The position numbers were made by a program, and so were the translations under genes. This document shows, one piece after another, positions 1-8,248 of a stretch of DNA of 64,000 nucleotides (the stretch's first letter is position 1; each line of letters begins with the position of its first letter). The stretch is taken from the NCBI GenBank assembly GCA_016709305.1, contig JADJNA010000005.1, positions 1-64,000 on the forward strand, written 5' to 3'. Source of the DNA: Candidatus Villigracilis saccharophilus. GTDB lineage: Bacteria > Chloroflexota > Anaerolineae > Anaerolineales > Villigracilaceae. The notes beneath the pieces are model-generated. The model worked only from the letters and a program-made list of their open reading frames with translations, had not been told where the DNA came from and ran no database searches.

Positions 1-588
1 CCGCCGTACATTCACGAAAAATTAAATGACCCTGAACGCTATCAAACCGTATACTCACGGGATGTTGGTTCCGCCGCCGCACCAACTGCCGGGTTGCATT
101 TCACACCCCAATTGCTTGATGAACTTAAAGCAAAAGGTGTGAAGATCGCTTATGTAACTTTGCATGTCGGCTTCGATACATTCGCGCCTGTCACTGAAGA
201 TGACCCTGAAGACCATAATATCCATACCGAATGGTGCGAACTTCCGCAGGAAACCGCGGACTTAATTAACCAAACAAAAATAAATGGCGGGCGGGTGGTT
301 GCCGTTGGAACAACTTCGGTGCGGACACTTGAATCCGCTGCACAACAGATTACTGATGGCTCGTCACTTGTTACTGCGTTTTCCGCCCCAACTTCCATCT
401 TCATCCTGCCTGGCTATCAATTCAAAATCGTGGATGCCATCATCACGAATTTCCACTTACCCAAGTCCACGCTGATCATGCTGGTCAGCGCATTTGTTGG
501 GCGTGAGAAGATATTGTCTGCATATGGAACAGCCATCAAAGAAGGTTATCGTTTCTATTCATTTGGCGATGCCATGTTGATCCTATAA
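1..588 (+). CDS. queA: S-adenosylmethionine:tRNA ribosyltransferase-isomerase, 3' part
   Basis: QueA transfers and isomerises the ribosyl part of S-adenosylmethionine onto 7-aminomethyl-deazaguanine in tRNA, giving epoxyqueuosine at the wobble base. The frame is open from base 1, so the N-terminal part lies outside the window; a TTG at 94 is internal, not the start. The family signature PPYIH opens the fragment, followed by GSAAAPTAGLHFT, then TTSVRTLES and ITNFHLPKSTL, and the usual end near FYSFGDAMLI. Stop TAA at 586-588. No partner gene for queuosine synthesis is visible on this side. Assignment is very secure; only the length is incomplete. Confidence 0.95.
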   Translation, partial: PPYIHEKLNDPERYQTVYSRDVGSAAAPTAGLHFTPQLLDELKAKGVKIAYVTLHVGFDTFAPVTEDDPEDHNIHTEWCELPQETADLINQTKINGGRVVAVGTTSVRTLESAAQQITDGSSLVTAFSAPTSIFILPGYQFKIVDAIITNFHLPKSTLIMLVSAFVGREKILSAYGTAIKEGYRFYSFGDAMLIL

Positions 589-863
589 TGTGACCAAAAA
601 CGGACTTATTATGGAAAAGAGCGTGATTACCCGGAAATAATATTCGCCTCTTCTTGCTCCTGTTGCCGAAAAAATCTTGTAGTATAAAAACTATCTGCCA
701 GATTAAAAGATTTAATCAATCTAAATTCCCCATTTGGCGTACTGGCAGATAAGCTCGCAATTGGATTATGTTGGAAGCGAATTGCTGGAAATTTTGTAAC
801 GTGAATGTGCTAAACTTAATCCCGTTCAGGAATTTATTCTTTTGAACCTCTCTGGAGGATGCC
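589..863. other. Intergenic gap between queA and the histidine kinase
   Basis: A 275-base AT-rich gap. I see no coding frame with a ribosome-binding site, no RNA gene and no clear hairpin terminator for queA. A promoter for the kinase should lie here, but no -35/-10 pair with good spacing stands out; TTGCCG at 663 and TATAAA at 683 are only 14 bases apart. Confidence 0.4.
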
Positions 864-3800
864 ATGGTCTGGTATAAAAATCGTGCGATGTACCTGTTTG
901 CAATTGTGGGTTTTTTCTTGGGGGTGTTGTTTCTGTTCGCTGGTCTGTGGCTTGAAATGCACAAGCAAAGCCTGCCTATGACGTACTGGTCTTATCTTTA
1001 CCTGCATAGAACCCATTATGTTTATTTTTTGTTGGACCTCGCACCTTTTGGTTTTGGGATTTTGTTTGGCCTGGTGGGCCAGCAGCGCAGCTCAAATTCA
1101 GTTATCTCGCGCAGCAAAAAGGAATGGGAGACCACCTTTGATGCGCTCTCTGACTTGATCTTTGTCGCCAATGCAGATGGACAGATCATTCGCTGTAACC
1201 GTTCCGTAATTGATCGGATGAATGCCAAATATACGGATCTGCTTGGCAGACAGTTAAAAGATGTTCTTGGAATGGGCCAGCAGATCGATTCAAGACAGAA
1301 CGAATATCCCGGCAATGAATTTCCCTGGTTGGGCCGACTTTATGATATGGAATTCTTTCCTGTAAAAATGCAGGGTATGCCCGAAAATGTAATTTGTTTG
1401 ATGCACGATATCACCGAACGTAATCTTGCGAATGAAAAACTGCGCAAGCTTTCGCGAGCGGTCGAGCAAAGCGGTTCCACGATCGTCATCGCAGATGCTG
1501 CCGGACACATTGAATATGCAAATAAGAAGTTTTCTGAGACGACCGGCTACACACTAAAAGAAGCCATAGGAAATAATCCGCGTATTTTAAAATCAGGACA
1601 TACCTCGTCAGAGGAATACTCCCACTTGTGGGAAACGATCACCTCCGGGAAAGAATGGCATGGGGAGTTTCATAACAAGAAAAAAAATGGGGAGTTGTAC
1701 TGGGAGTCTGCAACCATCTCTCCAATTACCAATGAGAACGGCAAGATCACCCATTTTCTGGCGGTTAAGGACGATATTACCGAGCGTAAACTGGCTTTGG
1801 AGGCTTTAAGCGCTTCCGAGGCGCAAATGCGCGCGCTCTTTTCGGCGATGACGGATGTCATCATCGCTTACGATTCTGAAGGTCGTTACCTGCAGATCGC
1901 AAATACCGATCAGTCAAAGTTATCCCGCCTGCCTGATGAATACATAGGACGGACGGTGATCGAGATGTTCCCGGAGCAGGCGGCTTTCTTCCTTGAAACC
2001 ATTCAGCGCGCGCTTGCGACAAGAAGTGTCACAACGGTGGAATATAGTCTTTTCATTGAAAATAAGGAACTGTGGTTTTCAGCCAATGTTTCACCCATGA
2101 CATCTGATTCTGTGATCTGGGTGGCGCGCGATATTACCGAAGCCAAACGAAATGCGAATGAACTGGCGCGGGAAAAACAATATTTTGAATCGCTGGTACA
2201 GAACAGCCCGGTTGCCATTGTTGTACTTGATGAAAACGAGAAGATCATGTCCTGCAACCCGGCCTTTGAAAATTTGTATGGTTATGATCGTGCTGAAATT
2301 TTAGGGGCAGATCTGGATGTTCTGATCACGGATAAAGAGAACCGTGTTGAAGCCGAACGTTATACTCGCGCTGTCCTGGACCAGACAGTGCATACCCTTG
2401 GAAAGCGCCGCCGCAAAGACGGCTCCTGGGTGGATGTTGAGATATTTGGTGTCCCGGTCATTGTGGATGGAAAGCGGGCCGGTATTCTAGCCATGTATCA
2501 CGATATTACCGAATTGGTCCGCGCGCAGCGTGAGGCGGAGGAATCCAACCGCGCCAAGAGCGAATTCCTTGCCAATATGAGTCACGAGATCCGCACCCCC
2601 ATGAATGGCGTGATGGGTATGCTCGAACTTGCGCTGGATACACAGCTTACTTCCGAGCAAAGGGATTTTCTGCAAACATCGCTTCAAAGCGCGGAAGCGC
2701 TCCTCTCCTTGTTGAACGACATCCTGGATTTCTCAAAAATTGAGTCAGGTAAGCTCGATTTGGAAGCGATCAATTTCAACCTGCGCAATGCCGTTGAAGA
2801 TGTAGCGTACACGCTTGCCAAGCGCGCGCACGACAAAGGGCTTGAGATCGCCTGTCTGATCGATCCGGACTTGACCACGAACCTGCGCGGTGATCCTGGC
2901 CGTATCAGGCAGATTCTTGTCAACCTGGTCGGGAACGCTATTAAGTTTACTCACCAGGGTGAGGTCATCATCCGCGCGGAGACGATCTCGCAGGAAGATC
3001 AACATGCCGTTATCCATTTTTCGGTACAGGATACGGGCATTGGCATCCCGTATGAACGTCAAGCTGCGGTGTTTGAAAGATTTACCCAGGCTGATGGCTC
3101 CACCACACGCACCTATGGCGGAACTGGTCTCGGTCTAACGATCTCAAAGCAGTTGGTTGAGATCATGGGCGGCAAAATTGGCTTGACCAGCACGCCCGGG
3201 ATTGGAACCACTTTCTGGTTTGATATTAAATTTGAGCAGCCGCCTCTTGAAAAACGCGATACCGCCCCCTTGAGTCTTGGGCCGGTGGTTAACTTGACCC
3301 AGGCGCGCGTCCTTGTTGTCGATGATAATCAGACCAACCGTATGGTGCTCACCAAGAATGTCGAGGCGCTTGGCTCTCGGGTGGATACAGTCCCCAGCGG
3401 CGCAAAAGCCCTTGAAGTCCTTCGCAACGCCTATCGTGCCGGTGATCCGTATCATGTCGTTCTGCTCGATATGCAAATGCCCGGCATGGACGGGGAACAG
3501 ACCGCCCGCGCCATCAAAAGCGATCCTGCATTAAAAGAAATAAAAATATTGATCCTTACATCCATGGGGCAGCGTGGAGACGCAGTTCGTCTTGAAGCGC
3601 TCGGCTGCTCCGGCTATCTGCTCAAACCCGTTAAACAGCAAATGCTGTTTGACGCGGTTGCCGCTGTGTTGGGCACCAAGGAAGATAAGACGCCTGCCCT
3701 TATTACGCGCCATGTGCTTGCTGAGAAAAGGCAAAACGATCTTCGACTGCTGCTCGCTGAAGACAATCCCATCAATCAAAAACTCGCCATCGTCCTCCTG

Positions 3801-4604
3801 CAGAAAGCCGGCTACTCAGTAGATGCTGTTGATACCGGGCTGAAGGCTTTTGAAAAGGTTCAGACCAACCATTACAGTCTTGTCCTGATGGATGTTCAAA
3901 TGCCGGATATGGACGGGTTTGAAGCCACACAGCAGATCCGCTTATGGGAGCAAAGCAACGGACAGCACATTCCGATCATCGCCATGACCGCACATGCCAT
4001 GGCAGGCGACCGTGACCGCTGTATCGATGCCGGCATGGATGATTACGTCACCAAACCGCTTGAGCCGCGCGTATTGTTCAGCGCCATTGACCGCTGGACT
4101 CAGAGTAGCTCCATGGAACCCGAGACCCCAATTGAACCTAAAAAGGATTCGACTTCTTCTGATCAAGAAGATTTTGCTCCAGATTTTGGCGATGATTGGA
4201 ACGGAGCAAACGCGTTTCAAGAGACGCCTAAGCCTGCTCCTGCAGCGCAGACAGATTCCCAGCCCGAACAACTCCCCGCTGACCTGGAAGCTGCCCTGTT
4301 CCGCTTTGACGGGGATCGCGATTTTATGAAAGAGATGTGTCTGGAGTTCAAGGATCACCTGCCTGACCGCGTCAACGAAATAAGAGCTGCTTTACAGGCG
4401 GATGAGGCCGAAACCCTCGGACGGTTTGCCCACAACTTAAAAGGATTATCTTTGAACTTTAACGCGGGTCCAGTTGCCACGCTGGCTGCTAAACTTGAAG
4501 CTTGCGGAAAACAGAAAAACTTGGCAGATGCCCCCATGCTGGTTGCGCAGATCGAAAGTGAAGTTACACGTTTGCAGGAATATCTTTCTCAACAATTGAA
4601 TTAG
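864..4604 (+). CDS. Hybrid sensor histidine kinase, 4 PAS + HisKA + HATPase + 2 REC + HPt
   Basis: A 1246-residue membrane phosphorelay protein. Two hydrophobic segments (about 7-29 and 47-68) form a short N-terminal anchor. Four PAS/PAC units follow, each ending in a D-I-T-E motif, then HisKA with SHEIRTPMNG (phospho-His about H574), HATPase with NLVGNAIKFT, DTGIGIP and GGTGLGL boxes, a first receiver (Asp about 869 in LLDMQMPGMDG), a second receiver (Asp about 1010 in LMDVQMPDMDG), and a C-terminal HPt domain with H1190 in AHNLKGLSLNF. GGAGG sits 5 nt before the ATG. It therefore carries a whole His-Asp-His relay; no DNA-binding output domain or cognate regulator lies next to it. The PAS ligand cannot be read from sequence. 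The 3' end overlaps the convergent gene by 41 nt. Confidence 0.93.
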   Translation: MVWYKNRAMYLFAIVGFFLGVLFLFAGLWLEMHKQSLPMTYWSYLYLHRTHYVYFLLDLAPFGFGILFGLVGQQRSSNSVISRSKKEWETTFDALSDLIFVANADGQIIRCNRSVIDRMNAKYTDLLGRQLKDVLGMGQQIDSRQNEYPGNEFPWLGRLYDMEFFPVKMQGMPENVICLMHDITERNLANEKLRKLSRAVEQSGSTIVIADAAGHIEYANKKFSETTGYTLKEAIGNNPRILKSGHTSSEEYSHLWETITSGKEWHGEFHNKKKNGELYWESATISPITNENGKITHFLAVKDDITERKLALEALSASEAQMRALFSAMTDVIIAYDSEGRYLQIANTDQSKLSRLPDEYIGRTVIEMFPEQAAFFLETIQRALATRSVTTVEYSLFIENKELWFSANVSPMTSDSVIWVARDITEAKRNANELAREKQYFESLVQNSPVAIVVLDENEKIMSCNPAFENLYGYDRAEILGADLDVLITDKENRVEAERYTRAVLDQTVHTLGKRRRKDGSWVDVEIFGVPVIVDGKRAGILAMYHDITELVRAQREAEESNRAKSEFLANMSHEIRTPMNGVMGMLELALDTQLTSEQRDFLQTSLQSAEALLSLLNDILDFSKIESGKLDLEAINFNLRNAVEDVAYTLAKRAHDKGLEIACLIDPDLTTNLRGDPGRIRQILVNLVGNAIKFTHQGEVIIRAETISQEDQHAVIHFSVQDTGIGIPYERQAAVFERFTQADGSTTRTYGGTGLGLTISKQLVEIMGGKIGLTSTPGIGTTFWFDIKFEQPPLEKRDTAPLSLGPVVNLTQARVLVVDDNQTNRMVLTKNVEALGSRVDTVPSGAKALEVLRNAYRAGDPYHVVLLDMQMPGMDGEQTARAIKSDPALKEIKILILTSMGQRGDAVRLEALGCSGYLLKPVKQQMLFDAVAAVLGTKEDKTPALITRHVLAEKRQNDLRLLLAEDNPINQKLAIVLLQKAGYSVDAVDTGLKAFEKVQTNHYSLVLMDVQMPDMDGFEATQQIRLWEQSNGQHIPIIAMTAHAMAGDRDRCIDAGMDDYVTKPLEPRVLFSAIDRWTQSSSMEPETPIEPKKDSTSSDQEDFAPDFGDDWNGANAFQETPKPAPAAQTDSQPEQLPADLEAALFRFDGDRDFMKEMCLEFKDHLPDRVNEIRAALQADEAETLGRFAHNLKGLSLNFNAGPVATLAAKLEACGKQKNLADAPMLVAQIESEVTRLQEYLSQQLN

Positions 4605-5772
4605 TTTGTCGGTATAAAAGCATTATTACCATTCCCAGCACGATCGCTGTATTTCCCAAGCTCCACAGGTCCCTGCCTGTGGAGGCTTGTTTTTCAAGTG
4701 CGAACAATGAAAACAGGTCAAGTACCATCAGGAACAAAAAGGCATAAATATAACTTTTTGTCCTTTTCACAAGTGTTCCAACGATCCATACAATCGGAAT
4801 GATATAAGGAAGCTGGTCATACGACCATAGATAAATTGTGGAAATGAAGCCTACCGGGATGCTGATGTTGAATGCTTGCCAGATCGTCAGTCTCGCATGG
4901 TTGCGCCACAGGTAATAAGAAGCGCTTCCAAGGAAAATCAATGACAGGGCTCCCCCCAGCGCAAAAGAACAATTCGTATTGTTGTTACAAACAAGGTAAG
5001 AGAAACTCCAAAGGTTGGATTGATATCCCAATCTTCGATCGAATGCTGCCTCACCGCTATGAATGAACTTGCTGACCCAATCCAGCTCAATGCTCATGCC
5101 GAGCACCCATAAAAGTATGCCGCCAAGCAGTATGCCAAGCAGCGCTTTCCAATTTCTGCGTGCCAACAGCCAGACGCTGATCAGAAATAGAAAAGATATT
5201 CCCTGCGGGGGTTTAAGCATGGTCAATGCGAGCAATATTCCCGCGGCATACGAATTTTTCTTTTCAAGGAAGAGTATCGCCGCAAAAAGGATTATCAGGG
5301 TTAACGGACCGATCGATCCGAGTTGTAGTGTCAGGTAGGTCGGTCCAAAAAAGGATATGAACAATACGACCGGTATAAACAAACGATTGTGCTCTGGTCT
5401 GTCCCATCTGTTCAAAAGGGTAAAAACTACCATCGCGATTGATAACTGCGCAAGAATCTGCCAGCCGAGATATGCCTGGTCCAAAGTGAGTAATCCGAGC
5501 GGGATCATTAATACCGCCAGCGGGAGGGGATAGAGAAAGATCGCTTCCCTGGCATTCGTGACGCCGTACACTTCATGACCTGTCTGCCACTGGTCGGGAT
5601 TATAAGGATTCTGGCCCTCGGTTAACAGCCGCCCTGAGAGCCAGAAAACAAAGAAATTGGAACCACGGTAATCCTTGTCAGAGTAATTTTGCATGGATCG
5701 CAGGGCAATCATTCCCCCGAGCAAAATGACAGTGAGTAAAATTCCAATATTTTTTCCGATTGAATCTTTCAT
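4564..5772 (-). CDS. Multi-pass membrane glycosyltransferase, GT87 (DUF2029) type
   Basis: A 402-residue integral membrane protein with about ten hydrophobic segments. Near the N-terminus the stretch F-F-V-F-W-L-S-G-R followed by NPYNP fits the D/F-x-F-W-x-x-G-R...PY pattern of GT87 polyprenyl-phosphate-mannose-dependent mannosyltransferases (DUF2029), which act on lipid-linked sugars outside the membrane. That gives a probable role in envelope or glycolipid assembly; donor and acceptor are unknown. The first ATG lies just 2 nt past the T-tract of the upstream terminator and has no visible Shine-Dalgarno, so the start could instead be a Met at residue 21, which has a G-rich stretch directly before it. 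Its 3' end overlaps the kinase gene tail to tail. Confidence 0.75.
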   Translation of the reverse strand: MKDSIGKNIGILLTVILLGGMIALRSMQNYSDKDYRGSNFFVFWLSGRLLTEGQNPYNPDQWQTGHEVYGVTNAREAIFLYPLPLAVLMIPLGLLTLDQAYLGWQILAQLSIAMVVFTLLNRWDRPEHNRLFIPVVLFISFFGPTYLTLQLGSIGPLTLIILFAAILFLEKKNSYAAGILLALTMLKPPQGISFLFLISVWLLARRNWKALLGILLGGILLWVLGMSIELDWVSKFIHSGEAAFDRRLGYQSNLWSFSYLVCNNNTNCSFALGGALSLIFLGSASYYLWRNHARLTIWQAFNISIPVGFISTIYLWSYDQLPYIIPIVWIVGTLVKRTKSYIYAFLFLMVLDLFSLFALEKQASTGRDLWSLGNTAIVLGMVIMLLYRQTNSIVEKDIPANV

Positions 5773-5774
5773 AG

Positions 5775-5807
5775 AAAAAAAAGACAGCCCCTTCCGAGGT
5801 GACTGTC
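5775..5807 (-). terminator. Intrinsic terminator after the DUF177 gene
   Basis: On the minus strand GACAG and CTGTC arms plus an inner CCTC/GGGG pairing (bases 5783-5807) are followed by eight T residues (plus-strand A at 5775-5782). It lies 6 nt after the DUF177 stop and immediately before the GT87 start, so GT87 transcription must start very near here, pass through the hairpin, or begin from a later start codon. Confidence 0.7.
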
Positions 5808-5813
5808 AGTTGG

Positions 5814-6320
5814 TTATAGAAGGTCTTTAAGTTTTGCAAACGGTGAATCGTTTTCTTCGGGAGAATGCCCGCAGTCCATCTCGTTCAGGTTCTGTCCGCA
5901 TTCGGTGCAGAGTCCCTGACAATCGGGTTTGCAGATCGGGCTGATGGGAACTTCCAAAAGCGCGTATTCACGCAGCATTTCAGCCAGATCGATATGCCCA
6001 TCTTCCGGCAGGATCAACCCTGATTCAGTTTCGGAACGCTTATCAAAGGCGTACAGCTCGGTAAAGGACCAATCCAGTTCCTGGTTAAAATCCTGCAAAC
6101 AACGCACGCACATCACGGTTGTTTCAGCGGAAAAGTCAGCTTGAAGCACCAATCCCTGCGGTGTTCTGCCAATGTTGACAATGCCGTCAAGACCACGCAA
6201 TTCAAGATCATCTCCGAGCACGATCTTATCGAACTCGAACGGGAAATCATGGCTGCGGCCGATTTCTTCATGGGCAATGAAGCCGACATTAATACGGAAG
6301 GGTTTTTTAGGACTAGGCAT
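5814..6320 (-). CDS. DUF177 / YceD family protein
   Basis: A 168-residue cytoplasmic protein. It shows the YceD layout: a beta-rich N-terminal half, the C-V-R-C-L motif near the middle, and a C-terminal pair of cysteine motifs (CKPDCQGLC and CTECGQNLN) typical of DUF177 members. In most bacteria this gene sits directly before rpmF (ribosomal protein L32) and is linked to 23S rRNA or ribosome maturation. Here the next thing downstream is a terminator and a glycosyltransferase, so the usual rpmF partner is missing from this place. The ATG has no strong Shine-Dalgarno. Family assignment is secure; precise function is not. Confidence 0.85.
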   Translation of the reverse strand: MPSPKKPFRINVGFIAHEEIGRSHDFPFEFDKIVLGDDLELRGLDGIVNIGRTPQGLVLQADFSAETTVMCVRCLQDFNQELDWSFTELYAFDKRSETESGLILPEDGHIDLAEMLREYALLEVPISPICKPDCQGLCTECGQNLNEMDCGHSPEENDSPFAKLKDLL

Positions 6321-6396
6321 GGAGAGAAAATTATTTAATAATGAATTATGAAGGATGAGTCGCGGCGGCTATAGAACCAGCAGACTCGCAGATAAA

Positions 6397-7362
6397 TCAA
6401 ACTTTTCTATCAACAATATATTTGGCGAGGTTTTCGAGCGCATCACGTTCGGCGCAGGCTTCCATTGAAGATAATATCGTGAGGGCGCGGTCAATGTGCT
6501 GGTCTGCTTCGAGCATGGCCTTCTTTGTGGAATTGCTCGCGCGGATGTTATCCACAAGGCGGGTCATGTTTTCGTTATTTGTCCAGCCCCCCTGGGGCAG
6601 GGATAATATATCAGGGTCGTCCGGATTTGCCTCGGCGTAGTAAATGGCTGGCAGGGTCACCAGACCATTCAAGAGGTCCGAACCGAGCGGTTTTCCAACA
6701 GCGTTTTGATCGCCATTGAAGTCGAGAATATCGTCCACGATCTGAAACGCCATACCGATCTGAAATCCAAAATCGCGCATAGATTCGATCACTGCGTCAT
6801 TGACAGGGCTGACCATGGCTGCCGCGCGGGCTGTCATTTCAAAGAGAGAGGCGGTCTTTGCGTAAATCCGTTTGTAGTAATTTTCGCGATTAATAAGTCC
6901 TCGTGATGTGAACATCTGCGTGAGTTCACCGTTCACAATGGTCGCGAGGGTTTCCGAGAATAATTTCATCAACGCCAAATGATCGGTTTCAGCGGCGGTA
7001 ATTGCCGCGCGCGCAAAAAGGAAGTCGCCGGTCAACACAGTGGCGGGCGGTGACCAGCGCGCGTTCAGCGTCGCCATGCCGCGCCGAAGTAATGATCCGT
7101 CGATCAGGTCATCGTGTACGAGGGTGGCGGTGTGCAATAATTCCACAGCCGCGCCGAGGGTGACGAGTTTCTCCAGGGGGGCATTCAGCATGTTTCCGAC
7201 GAGCAGGCTGATGGTTGGGCGGACGCGTTTGCCGCCAGCTGCGAGCAAGTGTTCAAGCGCGGCGCGCAAGTCTGGATGAGCTTCATCCGCTTGCTTCCGC
7301 ATTCGTTCTTCAACGAGCTTAATTTCTTCAAGGACAGGTGAGATAAAAGTTACCGCGTTCAA
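6397..7362 (-). CDS. Polyprenyl (all-trans) diphosphate synthase
   Basis: Condenses isopentenyl diphosphate with allylic diphosphates to make long-chain isoprenoid diphosphates, used for quinone side chains or carrier lipids. The first aspartate-rich motif DDLID and the second DDILD, plus the GGKRVRP isopentenyl-binding region, are intact. I place the start at a TTG (7362-7360) rather than the ATG 33 nt upstream: the TTG has GGGGAG 6 nt before it and begins 1 nt after the tatD stop, giving 321 residues, whereas the longer form overlaps tatD. It is translationally close to tatD and probably shares its mRNA. Chain length and whether it is of heptaprenyl, octaprenyl or other type cannot be told. 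Confidence 0.88.
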   Translation of the reverse strand: MNAVTFISPVLEEIKLVEERMRKQADEAHPDLRAALEHLLAAGGKRVRPTISLLVGNMLNAPLEKLVTLGAAVELLHTATLVHDDLIDGSLLRRGMATLNARWSPPATVLTGDFLFARAAITAAETDHLALMKLFSETLATIVNGELTQMFTSRGLINRENYYKRIYAKTASLFEMTARAAAMVSPVNDAVIESMRDFGFQIGMAFQIVDDILDFNGDQNAVGKPLGSDLLNGLVTLPAIYYAEANPDDPDILSLPQGGWTNNENMTRLVDNIRASNSTKKAMLEADQHIDRALTILSSMEACAERDALENLAKYIVDRKV

Positions 7363-7363
7363 A

Positions 7364-8182
7364 TCAGTCTCCCCATGCAAAGAGCCGCGCCGCATTGGCG
7401 GTTGTTATGGCAGCGATCTCCGCAGGGCTTTTGGAATGGATTTCTGCAATTTTATCAGCAATATGGCGAACATAGGCAGGTTCGTTTCGTCCTCCTCGAT
7501 GCGGCACAGGCGTAAGGAAAGGCGAATCGGTTTCGATCAACAATTTGTCAAGCGGTAATTGCTGAATGAGGTCGCGGTTTTTCTGCGCGTTTTTGTATGT
7601 GACAGGCCCTGTGACGCCAATATAAAAATTCAATGCCAGCGCATTTTTCGCGGTCTCAAGATTTCCGTTGAATGAATGCAGTACCCCGGGTTGATTTGCA
7701 AGCGGGCTTTGCAAAGCACTTTGCCATTCTTTTAAAATTTTCAGTAAGTCAACCGATGCGTCGCCGAACCATGCATCATTCTCTTCACGCATATGAATGA
7801 TAACTGGCTTGTTGATATCTTTCGCAAATTGTAATTGTCGTTTTAGAATCTCGCGTTGAAAAGCGCGTTTGTCGTTATCCTTGATCCAATAATAATCAAT
7901 TCCGATCTCGCCAATGGCTACGACTTTTGGGCGGCTGGCGAGGTCCTTCACTTGCTGGAATGTGCTCTCGGAGAATTCCTCCAGATCGGTTGGATGGAAC
8001 CCGACCGCCGCATACACGCTGGGATTTGACTCTGCCAATCGCACCGCTTCTCTACTTGACTTGTGCTGGAGTCCCGGCACGAGCATCCGAATCAGCCCTG
8101 AATCATTCGCGCGTTGAATTACTTCCGCGCGGTCAGAGTCAAACTTGTTGTAGTCGAGGTGGCAGTGGGTATCGGTCAACAT
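7364..8182 (-). CDS. tatD: TatD family metal-dependent DNase
   Basis: A 272-residue TIM-barrel hydrolase of the TatD type, known as a metal-dependent 3'-5' exonuclease acting on DNA and involved in repair of oxidised ends. Visible metal ligands: THCHLD at the N-terminus (HxH), GEIGIDYYW (Glu), VIIHMRE and LHSFNG (His), and IETDSPFLTP (Asp). Length is normal. The ATG at 8182 lacks a good Shine-Dalgarno. It is followed after 1 nt by the polyprenyl synthase gene, so the two are very probably co-transcribed, though no shared pathway is evident. Confidence 0.92.
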   Translation of the reverse strand: MLTDTHCHLDYNKFDSDRAEVIQRANDSGLIRMLVPGLQHKSSREAVRLAESNPSVYAAVGFHPTDLEEFSESTFQQVKDLASRPKVVAIGEIGIDYYWIKDNDKRAFQREILKRQLQFAKDINKPVIIHMREENDAWFGDASVDLLKILKEWQSALQSPLANQPGVLHSFNGNLETAKNALALNFYIGVTGPVTYKNAQKNRDLIQQLPLDKLLIETDSPFLTPVPHRGGRNEPAYVRHIADKIAEIHSKSPAEIAAITTANAARLFAWGD

Positions 8183-8199
8183 GTTGGAAAGTTAAAAGC

Positions 8200-8237
8200 T
8201 TGGCAGGTTGGAACGCTTACACATTCCAACCTGCCAA
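8200..8237 (-). terminator. Perfect hairpin between pgm and tatD
   Basis: Two 14-base arms (8200-8213 and 8224-8237, core GGCAGGTTGGAA) pair perfectly around a 10-base loop. On the minus strand the stem follows the phosphohexomutase stop by 11 nt and is followed by a short CTTTT tract, so it most likely terminates or partly terminates that gene before tatD. Confidence 0.55.
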
Positions 8238-8248
8238 TTGGTAAATAA

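Noticed and set aside
589..863. Promoter TTGCCG...TATAAA before the kinase
   Set aside because: The spacing is only 14 bases, too short for a standard promoter.
8200..8237. Mobile repeat or IS end
   Set aside because: Position just after a stop codon, with a short T-tract, fits a terminator better; no target duplication or transposase.
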